From positions 120,465,501 to 120,529,500 of the forward strand of contig NC_090989.1 of the NCBI RefSeq assembly GCF_041146395.1: a stretch of DNA of 64,000 nucleotides. Reading direction: 5' to 3'. Below the pieces are notes generated by a model that ran no database searches, was not told where the DNA came from, and saw only the letters and a list, made by a program, of their open reading frames with translations. Positions 46,571 through 58,689 of the stretch are shown here, in pieces. The stretch's first letter is position 1. Every line of letters starts with the position of its first letter. The position numbers and the translations under genes are program-made. This DNA comes from Eulemur rufifrons (Eukaryota; Chordata; Mammalia; Primates; Lemuridae).

Positions 46571-48031
46571 GTGGAAGTCATTGCGAGAGCTATCAGGCAA
46601 GAGAGCAGAATCAAGGGAGTCCAAATAGGGACAGAAGAGATCAAACTCTCACTCTTTGCTGATGGTATGATGTTATATCTAGAAAACCCCAAGGTTTCAA
46701 CCAAGAGACTCCTGGAATTGATCAATGAATTCAGTAAAGTCTTAGGATACAAAATCAATACACACAAATCAGAGGCATTCATATATGCCAATAACAGTCA
46801 AACGGAGAACCAAATTAAGGACTCTATACCCTTCAAAATAGCAACAAAGAAAATAAAATACCTAGGAATATATTTAACTAAGGAGGTAAAGGACCTCTAT
46901 AGGGAGAACTATGAAACACTGAGGAAGGAAATTGCAGAGCATGTAAATAGGTGGAAAATCATACCATGCTCATGGATCGGTAGAATCAACATTGTTAAAA
47001 TGTCTATACTGCCCAAAGTTATCTACAGATTCAATGCAATCCCTATTAAATTACCAACATCATTTTTCACAGATATAGAAAAAATCATTTTATGCTTTGT
47101 ATGGAACCAGAGAAGACCCCGTTTAGCAAAAGCAATCTTAAGCAACAAAAACAAAATGGGAGGTATTAATTTGCCAGACTTCAAACTATACTACAAGCCT
47201 GAGATTATAAAAACTTCTTGGTATTGGCACAAGTGCAGGGACATAGACCAGTGGAACAGAACAGAAAATCCAAATATAAAACCATCCTCATATAGCCATC
47301 TAATCTTTGAAAAAGCAGACAAAAACACACTCTGGGGAAAAGATTCCTTATTTAATAAATGGTGCTGGGAAAACTGGATATCCACATGTAGAAGACTAAA
47401 ACAGGACACACAGCTTTCACCTCTCATAAAAATCAAATCACGGTGGATAACAGACTTAAACCTTAGGCCGGAAACTATTAGAATTCTAGAAGAAAATGTA
47501 GGAAAGACTCTTACAGACATTGGCCTAGGCAAAGAATTTATGAAGAAGACCAGTAAGGCAATCAAAGCAACAACAAAAATAAATAAATGGGACCTGATCA
47601 AATTAAAAAGCTTCTGCACAGCCAAAGAAACAGTCATGAGAGTAAACAGACCACCTACAGAATGGGAAAAAATTTTCGCATACTACACATCAGATAAAGG
47701 ACTGATAACAAGAATCTATTTAGAACTCAGGAAAATCAGCAAGAAAAAATCGAACAACCCTATCAAAAAGTGGGCAAAGGACATGAATAGAAATTTCTCA
47801 AAAGAAGATATAAAAATGGCTAACAAAAATATGAAAAAATGTTCAATATCTCTAATCATCAGGGAAATGCAAATCAAAACCACAATGAGATATCACTTAA
47901 TTCCAGTGAGAATGGCCTTTACCAAAAAGTCCCAAAACAATACATGTTGGCGTGGATGCGGAGAGACAGGTACACTCATACACTGCTGGTGGGACTGTAA
48001 ACTAGTGCAACCCCTGTGGAAAGCAATGTGA
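46571..48031 (+). pseudogene. Broken L1 ORF2 (reverse transcriptase C-terminal part)
   Basis: A 486-codon open frame, the longest in the window, covers the second half of L1 ORF2p. Normal ORF2p is about 1,275 residues and carries an endonuclease, a reverse transcriptase and a Cys-rich end. Here the endonuclease is missing and motifs A and B lie outside this frame. Motif C, normally FADD, reads FADG at residues 29-32, because GAT became GGT at 46,664-46,666, which removes a catalytic Asp. The Cys-rich motif ([18 protein letters not shown]) is intact near the end. A TGA at 46,517-46,519 closes the frame upstream (Arg in the usual motif), and a TGA after 'LWKAM' ends it early. The Met start is only the first ATG after the upstream stop. 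It is a retrotransposon fossil. Confidence 0.95.
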
Positions 48032-48429
48032 AGATACCTTAAACAGATTCAAGTAGACCTACTATTTGATCCAGCAATCCCATTATTGGGCATCTACCCA
48101 GAAGAACAAAAGTCATTCTATAAAAAAGACACCTGCACCCAAATATTTATAGCAGCACAATTCACAATTGCAAAGATGTGGAAACAACCCAAATGCCCAT
48201 CAATTCATGAATGGATTAGCAAAATGTGGTATATGTATACCATGTAATAATACTCAGCTATTAGAAATAATGGTGATATGGCATCTCCTTGGTTCTCCTG
48301 GAGAGAGTTGGAACCCATTCTATTAAGTGAAGTATCCCAAGAATGGAAAAATAAGCACCACATGTACTCACCAGCAAACTGGTTTCCCTGAGTGCACATT
48401 TGGGAATAACACCAATTGGGTATCGGACA

Positions 48430-48660
48430 GAGGTGGGGGCTGGGGGGAAGGGATGGGTGTATACCTACTTGATGAGCGTGATGCGCACTGACTGGGGAAT
48501 GGACAAGCTTGAAGTTCTGACTGGGGGGAATGGGGGAGGGAGGAGGGGATGGGTGCACACCTACATGATGAGTGCGATGAGCACTGTCTAGGGAATGGAC
48601 ACACTTTAAGCTCAGACTCCGGGGGATGGGGAGGAATGGGCAATATATATAACCTGAACA
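48430..48660 (+). repeat. Tandem G-rich units in the L1 3' UTR
   Basis: Two units of about 95-100 bases repeat the order G-run, 'gggatgggtg', 'acctac', 'gatgag', 'gcactg', 'ggggaatggaca' or 'agggaatggaca'. A third truncated unit begins near 48,624. The G-runs (for example 48,437-48,448 and 48,521-48,546) could form G-quadruplexes, a feature known from L1 3' UTRs. Confidence 0.8.
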
Positions 48661-48824
48661 TTTGTACCCCCATAATGAGCTGAAAAATAAATAAATAAAG
48701 AAAGAAAGAATTACCTTTTAAATTCACGATAAATTTTATAATTACCTTATTTCATTTAGACATTTATTCTAAGTTTTTCTGGATTTATCCACTTATTTAA
48801 TATTTTTTTTTATGGTGGATGCTG

Positions 48825-49165
48825 TGGACCACTGCCCAGATCATCTCTTTCAAGTCTGAGGCGTTCCTACCTTCTGCTGCTAGGGGATTTGCCTACTGAC
48901 AGCTCATGGCTTTGCTTTCACCCAGGGGTAGCCTGCAATATAAGGGATACAAAGTCCTGGTCCCCTTGCAACAATTAAGGGCATCTCCAAAAATCATCCT
49001 GGCTTCAGAGCTCCCCATAGTATTGGCTAGGCCCTATGTTGCAACTGTATCTCAGTTTAGCTTTTTCCTCTCTTCATTTCTTTTTTTCCCAATTTCCTTA
49101 CTGGTGTTGTTCCCAAGAGCACTTTCCAATAAACCACTTGTATGCAAATGTTCATCTCAGACTTA
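48825..49165 (+). mobile_element. ERVL-like LTR fragment, sense
   Basis: The 3' part has 'gttgttcccaagagcacttt', 'ccaataaaccacttgtatgc' and 'aaatgttcatctcagactta', which matches the end of an old ERVL-type LTR, with the AATAAA at about 49,128. The 5' part is less clear. No internal region was recognised. Confidence 0.55.
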
Positions 49166-52100
49166 TAACACCAGGGCTATTCCTAAGGCATTTGGGGTCC
49201 TGAGAAAATTTTGTCTATGTAACCATTTGATTAAAATTTATATCACAAAATTCATGGGCCCACGTGAGGTATAGTGAGTTGTTAATGAAGATTTAGACTA
49301 ATGGGTAAAGAAGAGGTATTTATGCCTTTGTTGTCTAATCAGTGCATATGAAGACTCTATGCAGTGTCTAGGCACCCTTTGTTCCTGCTCAGGTCCAGGA
49401 ACTACCTCTTCCTGTTCTTTATTTGTGCTCTATTTATTGTCAAATGTACTGTGTCTGACTAATTTCCCATGTCTTACCAAGAGAAAAAGTTATGATTATG
49501 TTTTTATACACAAAGCCATGCTTCTTTTGAACCTGTTTACATTGAAACAGCATAGATCTTCTTGACTCTGAAGTTCCATAATATCTTTGCTTAATGCTGG
49601 TTACATTGTTACTCATGACAACTGCATCAACCAAAGCTACCAGACAATACAGATTTCTAAGGAAGCTCAAATCCTTTGTTTTTGTTGCCCACAAATGAAA
49701 GTCTTCCTCGGAGTGTGAAGAAAAATGTGAATAATAATTCATTTTCTTGTCATGTTAAATTCATATCTTGAAATTTTATATTAAAAATGTAGAATGACAC
49801 ATCTTCCTACTATGTCTTCTTGTGAACTCTTTGAGCTATTAATATAATCATTGCATTCTTGAATGTAATCTCTTGATGTTTATAGCACCCGCACTGCAAG
49901 CAGGAAGTACAGTTGAGGGGCCTGCACACAGAGCAAAAAGAGTGGTCTCTTTCCTCCAAAGAATGTCTGTCCCTCATCCAGCACAGCTTAAGCACTGATC
50001 CAGGAGAGCACAATGTCACCACATCTACTGGAGGCAAAATAAGACATTGGTTGGAAGGGCCCTTTGGTATTTTAGAAAAATAGTCTCAAAAGCCCTCAGA
50101 AGAGCTTGGCCTGGTCACCTCCAGAGGACTGCCTACAATAGTATAGAACCGATGGTGGGGGTGACTTGACCCCCCGGTAGTGGGCACAAAGGGTAAAGGA
50201 CCACTGACTCCATTTCACTCTCTGGTGCTGTGCATCTGAGGCAGCGTGCGGTCTGAACATGCATGGGTGAGCGCCACTCCACAGTGCCTCACATATAGCC
50301 CAAGCCCAAGGGTCAGTGGTAGTCAAGAGGCCTGAATTCATTGTGTATCCAACATGAGTGCCACTCAAAATCAGTGTGTCAGCACCATCCTAGTGGTTCA
50401 AGTTCATGCCATCCCATGAAAGAAACACTGCTCTGGCTAGTGGGAGTGGTCTGTTCACAAGGGCTTTTTCCTGGAACCAGGTCCTGGTTGCAGGGCTCCA
50501 GGACAACTCATGCCAGGTGGACTTTGCACACACATTTCAGGAAGACCTTTTCTGGGTAAGCTCCGAGGCTCAGGGGACACAACGGGTCAGGTTCCCTTCT
50601 GCTCCATGGCTCACCCCCAGTGCAGACACTATTTCTATGAGCTTGGAAGATCCAGAGATGAGAAATTCTGCTGAAGAATTTAGCTCAACTTCACACTTTC
50701 CAGGGAGGCTTTTCCTTAATTTGCATCGGAACAGAAATTAGTGCCTGATTCATCGTCTGGTCCTATTTTTGATTAAAATCACCAAATTTTCTCAAAGATC
50801 TTTTCTATTTTCTTATAATGATTTCTTTTTCTTGTTGTTTTTCTCTTTCTCTTGACCATTCCAAAGGGAATTTGGAAAGAAGGGAAATAAAGTCATGAGC
50901 TTAAATGGTAATTAATTACTGTTAGCTCTTACTTAAGAACCCTTTCTATTCATATCTCCTCCCATTTTTGAGGGGTTCTGTGGGGTCTGAAATTTTGCCC
51001 TAGGTAGCAGACTAGTCTTCAGACTTCGGCAGAGATAGATGTTAATTCCCTGTGCTGTCGCCAGACAAACATTCAGAACTCTGCTCGTTCAGAACTCCAA
51101 GGTTGGTCTGGATTCTTTCTCCCCACATTGCTGAGGGTCTGTCTTTGAATATAATTCTTTTGAATACACTTTTTTCCCCCATACAATTTAGGGACATCTT
51201 TGACAACTCTCCAACTCCTGATACTTTCAGAGCTCAGGCAACCCATATGGGGTTAAATTGCTCATTAAATGGCAGGTATTCTGGTTATAGGAAAGACGCT
51301 CAGGGATCAGGCCTTTGATTCACAGGAGAGCCCCGTGTAGTTCACCTGCAGGCCTCCTTCTGCCTTGGGAGACTGGATCTTTCCTGGGGAAGGGTCTGCC
51401 TTTACTTTCTGGGCCTGCCTCCAGAGACAGACTCAGTCCAATCAGCCTCCTTCTCTTTGAGCTCTGCCTGGAACACAGGGCCACCAGCCCCCTGCAGAGC
51501 AGTGCAGCAGATGGCCTGGTTATGACTTTGATCCATTGTCACTGTCCTGGCTCCCGGCTGTGATTGAGTCTCACATTTTGACATCCTTTCCACTTGCTCT
51601 TTTAAGTTCTTAACATTTAAAAAATTGCCCTCTCTTTTTATCATTAGTACAGTATATTAGCATCTTGATTAAAAATTGAATGGAATTGTCCTGGCGGTGA
51701 GGCAAGAGTGAATTCGCTGGAGATGCAGACATGACATCACGGGCAACCAGCAGTCACCTGCGGCTGCAGTCACATGATTCCAGACTGTGCAGCGCTGCCG
51801 GAGGAGTCCTTCTCTAATGTGTATGCACTGACCCAGGAGGAGCCACTCCAAGATTGTCCCTCTTTGTGGACAAACTTATTTTAGTAGGGTACCTCCTTCC
51901 AGGCTACTAAGTCTATGTCTCTGATAAACGCTCCCTGTGTAAAGAAAGAGTTTAGAAAAGGCCCAGGTTGTTAAGTTGAGAGCCTTGCTAGTGATACCCA
52001 AGTGTAAGCAATTTGGGCATCTTTCCCCTTTGGTCTTTTGTTTCTTCCTCAGAGGTAAAGAACTCAAAAAATATCCACATACTCGTTCCACCTGTCTTCT

Positions 52101-52235
52101 TCTCACCCACTTCTTACTGTGCTTTGTACATGTAGTAATCTTGAACAGTCCCCAGCATCTTGGGAATTCCTAAGAAGTGCTTTTACTCTGTTTTTAAGTG
52201 TTATAACAACTCTCCTTAATGGTTCTAATCACAAA
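49166..52235. other. Mostly single-copy DNA
   Basis: No mobile element recognised with confidence and no exon found. Frames up to 122 codons have no domains. A segment at 51,660-51,860 ('atgacatcacgggcaaccag', 'cagtcacatgattccagact') has clean text with a local rise in CpG and a CRE-like TGACATCA word near 51,731. It is a weak candidate for regulatory DNA. Confidence 0.45.
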
Positions 52236-52239
52236 CACA

Positions 52240-53110
52240 AATGTTTGTTTAGAGAATTATAAAATATAAACAAAAAAAAAGAAGAAAAATCACCTTAATC
52301 TCACTATTCAAAGATACAGCAATTACTGTTAATGCTTTAATACATTTCCTTCTAGTTGCTTTTCCATGTTTATTTTTTACCTGTGTCATATCACTATGCA
52401 AACTGTTTTGTATCCTGTGGTTTTCACTAAAAAATATACCCTGTATATTTTACCATATTATTAATTATTCCTCCATAACTCCTTCTCTAATGGCTATATC
52501 ATATCCCATTTCATAGAAGTGCTATAAATACAAATTGTTTTTCTAATTTCTTGCTGTTGAATATTATTGTTGTCTTCATCTTCTCCCACTCTCTCCTTCT
52601 CTTCCTCCTCCTACTTCTTTTTCTTTGGTTTTAATATTATGAACAGCACTGGGATAGAGTAAGTCCCATTTTTGCAAAAATCCTTGATTATACCTTTAGT
52701 ATAAAGTTACAGAACTAGAAATCCTGTACCCTAGTCCATGAAAATTCTGTTTTTTAAACTGCCAAATTGTCCTTCAGAAAGGCTAGATTAATTTATACCT
52801 TTGCCTGCAGTGTGAAAGAGTTCATTGTGCCAAAGTTGAATTATTACCTTTTATGCTTGTATATATATATCATATATAGATGCACAATGTATATAATATG
52901 TATTATATATATAATTTGCTAGAAAACTATCCAGAAATATATGGTTTTAATTTGTATTTCTTTTTATAACAAAATGATTATTTCTAATCTTTTGTGTCAT
53001 GCATATTAATATCCTTTGTTTTTACTATTCTTAAATTTATTATTTACTTATTGATTGATATGAAAGGGCTTATATATATTTATGATATTGCTCCTTTGTT
53101 CATTTCTATG
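52240..53110 (-). mobile_element. Old L1 (L1ME-like) 3' half, antisense
   Basis: The text 'caaactgttttgtatcctgt' near 52,399, 'attatgaacagcactgggat' near 52,636, 'taaactgccaaattgtcctt' near 52,756, 'cagaaaggctagattaattt' and 'ggttttaatttgtatttctt' near 52,944 is an antisense old L1 3' region. It contains a TA-rich low-complexity run at 52,859-52,915. Confidence 0.7.
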
Positions 53111-53184
53111 ATTTTCCTTATCAATTTTTTTTAAATTAAAAAAAAATCTAATTTTGATAGCATTAAGTTCATTCCTAATTTAAC

Positions 53185-53690
53185 AAAAAAACTTTGGATC
53201 CTACTATATGTCAGGCACTGTTCTAGCAATAGGAAGACCGCAGTTAGAGAAGACGCAGCGACTGCCTCGCTGGTGGGCTTTAATGTCTAGTGGAGGGTGT
53301 TGGAGTCTCACAATCAACAAAGTAGGCATTTAAAGTGTCAGATGACAATGAGCAAGCACTAAGAAGCTAGGCAAAGCAGCACAGGGAAGCAGAGACAGCC
53401 ATGCTGCCTGAGTTGGGGCGGCCAGGCCTGAGCAAAGGCTGTGTGAAGGGGAGGGAGCTGTAGGGCCCTCTGAGAAGGGTTTCCGGCCATGGGAACAGCG
53501 AGTGCTAAAGCCCTCAGGTGGAAGAATGCTGTGAGGAGAAGCCCAGAGAGCCCAGCAGAGTGAAGTAGGGGGAGGGAAGTAGTGAGAGAATGGAGGGCAA
53601 GCCAGGCAGGTGTGCTGGAGGTTGCTCTCACTTGTTCAGGACAGTCACTTAGCTAATTTTCAGGAATTTTGCAAGTCAGTTGTTAAACAG
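53185..53690 (-). mobile_element. L2 LINE 3' part, antisense
   Basis: Starts at 'tactatatgtcaggcactgt' (L2 terminus in reverse) and continues with 'ccatgggaacagcgagtgct' near 53,488, 'aaagccctcaggtggaagaa' near 53,508 and 'gcaggtgtgctggaggttgc'. This is antisense L2 ORF2 C-terminal text. The 90-codon minus frame here is part of it. The element resumes at about 54,535. Confidence 0.75.
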
Positions 53691-54534
53691 AGCCATTATC
53701 AAAAATTAAATCATAAAATTAAGTTAAAATGAAGTACACTGTATTTAAAATGGAGATAACAAATACTCAATTTTCTCTACTTTTTAATTGTTTTATTATA
53801 TTTAGCTAATATCTCTGTTCTTGAGGTTAATTGCATCTATTTTGTCTGTATGGTGGGAACACCATATAACCATGTGCTACAGTGTATCTCTTTGTAACTC
53901 TGAGCTCAGTGACAAAGTGTTGGTGGCTTGAAGTCAGCCATGGCCAGAATATTTGCACTGTGGAAATCAGCAAATTCTACAAATCCAGGGATTCCTTTAT
54001 TCTTTTGTTGATTGTCTAGACTTAAAGTGATGAAAAAAAGTTAATAACGTAGATTAAACTTAAAAGTATGTTGTGTCTGTAGCAGTTACATTGTGAAGAG
54101 CACAAAAAAATTGAGGAAATAATCTTCCAGTATTGAAAAATTATTATCCAATTCAGGAAAATGTTGTTCACATCACTGATGAACAAGTAAAATTCTAAAT
54201 AGCATATGCTTTCATCATTTCACTTTCTTCTTATGCATTAACATAAAGAAATATATCAAGCAACGTTCATACATACTCATCAATTGCAGCCATAGGTTTG
54301 CTAAGGATACACGAGTCTGGCAAAAAAATGAAAGCATTCTATAAGAATCAATTGGTCATATGGAATTTACAACGAAGAATACCGTATAGCTCATTGCCAT
54401 TTGCAAATTGTGTGTGACACATCCTTTATATTAGTAAAATTTATAATAAAATTATGTATGTGCATATAGGCATACTTTTTTTTTTTTTTTGAACAGCTGG
54501 TTGTTGAACATTTACCAGCACAGCACTAAAGCCA
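53691..54534. other. Unassigned insertion between two L2 blocks
   Basis: About 840 bases of AT-rich text separate two parts of what looks like one antisense L2. The left edge shows 'cagttgttaaac' and the right edge 'ctggttgttgaacatttacc', which may be related ends. It may be a decayed DNA transposon but I cannot name it. A T-run is at 54,477-54,490. Confidence 0.4.
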
Positions 54535-55258
54535 AGTCCAGAACATACAGGGCCTTTGTGGACCAAATAAGGATTTCAGAAATTTATTCTAAATGTGATT
54601 GGAAGCTATTCATGGGTTCTGAGCAAAGGAAGGAAATAGGCAGTTATTAGGTTTATAAAAATCATTCTGGCTGCTATGTAGAATATTGACTAAAAGATCA
54701 GAGATCTGATCTCTACCAGAGGGGAGACCCATGAGAAGGCTCTCACAGTGACCTAGGCAAGAACAGCAGGGCTTGGGTTAGGGTGGCGGCAAAGGAGGTG
54801 GTGAGAATGGACTGTATTCAAGATATATTTTGAAAGTATGTTCACAGGCTTTCCTAATGGATTAGATATGGGGTTTGGGAGAAAGGGGTCAAAAATGTCT
54901 CTGTAGGGTTTCTAATGAGAGAAACTATAAGGATAGCGCTACTCACTCCTGAGATTGGGGAACTAGGAGAGTTTTGGGTACATGACATTTGTGATGCTTC
55001 ATAGGCATCCATGAAGAGACCAAACAGGCAAATGGGCGTGGGAATCTGGAGTTCCAGGGGAGATAGGTGTTAGAAATGAACATTTAGTGTTCATGGCACA
55101 GAGAAGGTATTTAAAGCCATGAGAAGTAATGAGATCATCAAGGTATGAGAGTAACAGAAAGGAGAGATTTCAAGATGGAGCCCTGGAAGACTGCAATTCC
55201 TAGAGATCTCAGTCATGAAGGGGACAGAGAAAGGAACTGAGGTGCATGGTAGTATTCA
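54535..55258 (-). mobile_element. L2 LINE ORF2 part, antisense
   Basis: The text 'aaaaatcattctggctgcta' near 54,658, 'gactgtattcaagatatatt' near 54,810, 'ggtatttaaagccatgagaa' near 55,107 and 'aagatggagccctggaagac' near 55,171 is antisense L2 ORF2. It directly continues the 53,185-53,690 block in the L2 consensus order. Confidence 0.8.
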
Positions 55259-55992
55259 TTCTCTTATGTATGTTCTCTTTGGTGTGTGCCTTTCCCAGCT
55301 ATTTCTGCACCAATAGTAAATCGTTTTAATTTCTATAGCCTTATGATATATTTTCATATCAGGTAGAGCAAACTGCTGCCATTAGTTTCCATAATTTTCC
55401 TTAGCTAATCTTTTGTGTTTATTTTTCTAGATATACTTTTAGACACTGGCATTTGCATTAAAACAATTTGATGGTGAAATTTAAAATCATTTATGACTTA
55501 ATTGATGCCTCTATGATATTAAGTTTTACTTTCTAAGAAAATGTTATTTCTCTCCATTTATTCAAATATACTTTTATGTGCCTTTGTGAAGTTTTAAGGT
55601 CTTCTGTATAAAGGCCCTAAACAATTTTTGATAAGTTTATTCCTACCCGTCTATTTTTCTATTAAAAATTAACTACTTTCTCCACATTGTTTTTTTCTAG
55701 CCAGTTATTGCCCGTATATGAGAGTTATTCATTTTTGTATACTCAGTTTTTATCCAGCCAACTTACTGAATGCTCTGATTCATTATGAAAGATCTTTAGT
55801 TTATTGGAACTTATCAGAATGATAATCATAGTAATCATTCAAATAATATTAGTTAGATGTTATTTTCAAATATTTGCATCTTTTATTTTTAGAGTGAGAT
55901 AATTAACTGGGCTGAGTGCAGATACTGAATTTAATGGGGAAAGATACTCATTTCTGTGTTAACTATGCTATTAGCTAGTTTCATTGAGATTT

Positions 55993-56130
55993 GTGGTTCT
56001 CAAACTTTGACGTTCATAAGAATTAGTTATATTTTTGTTAAAAGTGCAGAATCTGGGAATTCATTTCTTGAGTATAGAGATCTAGGATGAGGCTTGTGAT
56101 TCTAGATTTTTGGCAAGCAATTTAATCCAT
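55993..56130. mobile_element. MER5-like hAT DNA transposon fragment
   Basis: The text 'tgtggttctcaaactttgac', 'tgttaaaagtgcagaatctg' and 'ggcttgtgattctag' follows MER5-type sequence. Confidence 0.6.
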
Positions 56131-56409
56131 TCCATAATATTAATATTTAGGCCACTCTGCCTAAGAAATACACTCATCTTCACATTAATATAATATTCTA
56201 CTATGCTCAGTTGAATTTTATAAAATGCTTTTTTATCCTCCATCAAATGTGAATGTTATCCTTTAATGAAATAATATGATAGATTCTAATCTTGAAATAA
56301 GTTCAATTAGATTACTAAATAGTCCTCCTATTTGTACTTAAAATTATTTTCACATCTATATTAAAAAAGGGAGCTTGGTTTGTAGTTTATTTTGAAGGTT
56401 ACTTTTCTA

Positions 56410-56490
56410 AGGATTTTTTTTTTTTATTTCAGCTTATTATGGGGGTACAAAAGTTCAGGTTACATGCATTGCCCATGTACCGCCCATCCA
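56410..56490 (-). mobile_element. Lemur-type L1 3' end, antisense, very short
   Basis: A T-run followed by 'cagcttattatgggggtaca', 'aaagttcaggttacatgcat' and 'tgcccatgtaccgccc'. It is the reverse complement of the terminal 65-70 bases of the young L1 family (compare 48,640-48,690). It has no clear target duplication. Confidence 0.85.
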
Positions 56491-58354
56491 AGCAGGTTTA
56501 TTCTAGCTTTTCACAATGAATCAGAAATCCTTCATATATGCACATATAATTTTATAAATACTATATATAATTTATGTGAATATGTATATATATTAAATAA
56601 TTTCATGTAACATGGAAGTTCTCTGTGTTTTAGAAGTTTGAAATCTCTTTGCCTATAAAACTCTCTGGGCCTGATGCTGTTATTGAAAATATTTAATTCT
56701 TTGAAAATATTTCTAGTCCCCCCATACTCCCCACCACCTGCCACCTTATTTACTTATTTAGGTTTTTTTCAATCTTGGGTCAGTTTTGATGAGTTATATA
56801 TTTTTTTAAATAATTTTTTTATTCCAGCTTTTGAAAACTTGAGAATGGAGCTTTATATAGGATTTTAAAGAAATCTCTCAATTTGGTTATGCATCTTTCT
56901 CATTCTTAATTTTATATATATTCTGTTTAGCTATTTTATTGATACTGGGTGTATAATATGGTTTCAGATTTATTTTTATCAGTTCTACAAATTTTGTTTT
57001 ATAATTTATTAACTTCTGCTTAACTTTAGTAGTTCTTTGTTTTTTTCTCTTATATTTATTATGCTTCTTAATTCTTTAGTTAAAAGTGGGAGGCTCAGTT
57101 GTTTTCATTCTTTGCACTTAATGTGAAAGCATTTGAGATTTGTTAGATTTTCCCTGAGATTAATTTTGGACTCATCCAATATGTATTAACCTGGAGTCTT
57201 AGTATTATTGTTGTTTCAAAGTCATATACAAATGAAAATTTTATTTCTTCTTTGATTTAAGAATTATTTAGGAGAGTGGATTTTAAAATAGTTCAAAGTT
57301 GTTGGGATATTTCAATATAAAGTAAGGAACTGAATTTTAGTGTGTTCACTGTGGCTTGTACAATTTTTATCTAGTTCTTTTTTAGTGGACTTACATATGA
57401 TGAGTATTTTTTAAGTGTGTCATGAGCATGGAAAAGAATTGTGTAATGTTTGCTCTCGGGAGTACAGTGTTGAAACTATATAGAGATGCACACACAAATA
57501 CATATGTGTATGTACATATTAAAATCCCCTTGTAATGTATTATTCATAGAATCAATAACCTTGCTTTGCTGCATAGTTGATATGTCTAATATTTACACTA
57601 AAGGTATGTTCAAATTTCCCACCAGTATTGTGCTTTTGTAAATTTATTCTTCTACAAGTTATACTTCTAATAGTTCTAATAATTCCTCATTTAGCTGTTG
57701 GTCTTAAGTTTTTCAAATTATTCTTCAATCTATTTTTAAGGATAAAGTGTTATCTTTTGAATTTTTACTTTAAAATTATAGATTTAATTCCCTCTTTTTC
57801 CACGTCCACTAATCAACCAAGCACTAATTGATCTGTGGTAAATATAATTTGGGGTTTTAAAGTAATAAAATTTAATTTTTATTGGATATGTTACCAGTAT
57901 TTTTTTCAATAATGGTTTTTGACATTGATATTCAATTTTATATACATTCACAATAATTATTTAGACTTTTCTCTATTGTAACTCATTTCAGTACTAACTA
58001 CCAGTCCATTCATATCCTGATTTTAGAATTCTTGAATTCTTAATTTGCTTCCTCCCTTTGTTGGAAAAGTACAGCTTCCAGTAAATCTTTCAGGATTGGT
58101 ACTTGCATAGCTAGGATATCTTTCTTTTGCCTTTACATTTGAAAACAAATTGGCTATGTATAACATTATTGGATTAGAGACAACTTTCCATCAAAACTCT
58201 AGTTATTACTAACTTTTTTTTTATTTTCATGGCCCCAAATCATGTCACTTCCAAAGAGGATATCTGAGACTGAAATGATTTTCTTCATTAGTAGGTGACC
58301 TACGGTTTTTTTGTTTTTTTGTTTTTTTTCTGCAGGTGATTTTACATGGAGGTT

Positions 58355-58465
58355 AGAAGCATAGAGCTTGGAGTAAGATTACCTGTGTTCAAATCCTGTT
58401 TCAGTCACTTAATAGTGGTGTGACTGAGGACAATCACTTAGCTTCTGTGCTCCTCTTTTCTGTGT
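58355..58465 (+). mobile_element. MIR SINE, sense
   Basis: The text 'acctgtgttcaaatcctgtt', 'ggtgtgactgaggacaatca' and 'cttagcttctgtgctcctct' is a sense MIR core. A short (TG)n run follows at 58,461-58,475. Confidence 0.8.
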
Positions 58466-58689
58466 GTGTGTGTGTTATATTGCCCAGAAGTTACCCACTG
58501 GAGACCAGGAGGCCACATGAAGACACCTGCTGAGAGGGCTCTAAAGGGACTGGTTTTATGATGCCAAAGACCAGTGTGGACTGTTTAGCTGATGCCTCCT
58601 CTCCCCTGTTTGTTTCTCCCTTTAATGGTTTTATTTGGCTTATTTTTATTTTGCTAATTTAAAAGAAAAGAAAATAATCTCATCCATCC

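Larger units (their letters stand above)
46423..48705 (+). mobile_element. Young lemur-type L1, forward 3' part of an inverted insertion
   Basis: Continues ORF2 from just after motif A through the C-terminus into the 3' UTR and a (AAAT)n/(AAAG)n tail. The whole insertion is 45,663-48,705 and is flanked by 15-bp target duplications 'aagaattagctttta' (45,648-45,662) and 'aagaattacctttta' (48,706-48,720) with one mismatch. The layout (inverted 5' part, forward 3' part, one pair of duplications) is that of twin priming during target-primed reverse transcription. Confidence 0.95.
55265..58290 (-). mobile_element. Old L1/HAL1-like LINE, antisense, long
   Basis: Antisense L1 landmarks: 'tagccttatgatatattttc' near 55,337, 'tttctctccatttattcaaa' near 55,547, 'atccagccaacttactgaat' near 55,752, 'cacattaatataatattcta' near 56,182, 'aaatttcccaccagtattgt' near 57,613 and 'agatttaattccctcttttt' near 57,780. 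It is interrupted by MER5-like DNA (55,993-56,130) and a young L1 tail (56,410-56,490). Frames are lost. Confidence 0.6.

Noticed and set aside
46571..48031. 486-codon frame as a host gene
   Set aside because: It is clearly L1 ORF2, without the endonuclease, with stops on both sides and a changed catalytic motif.
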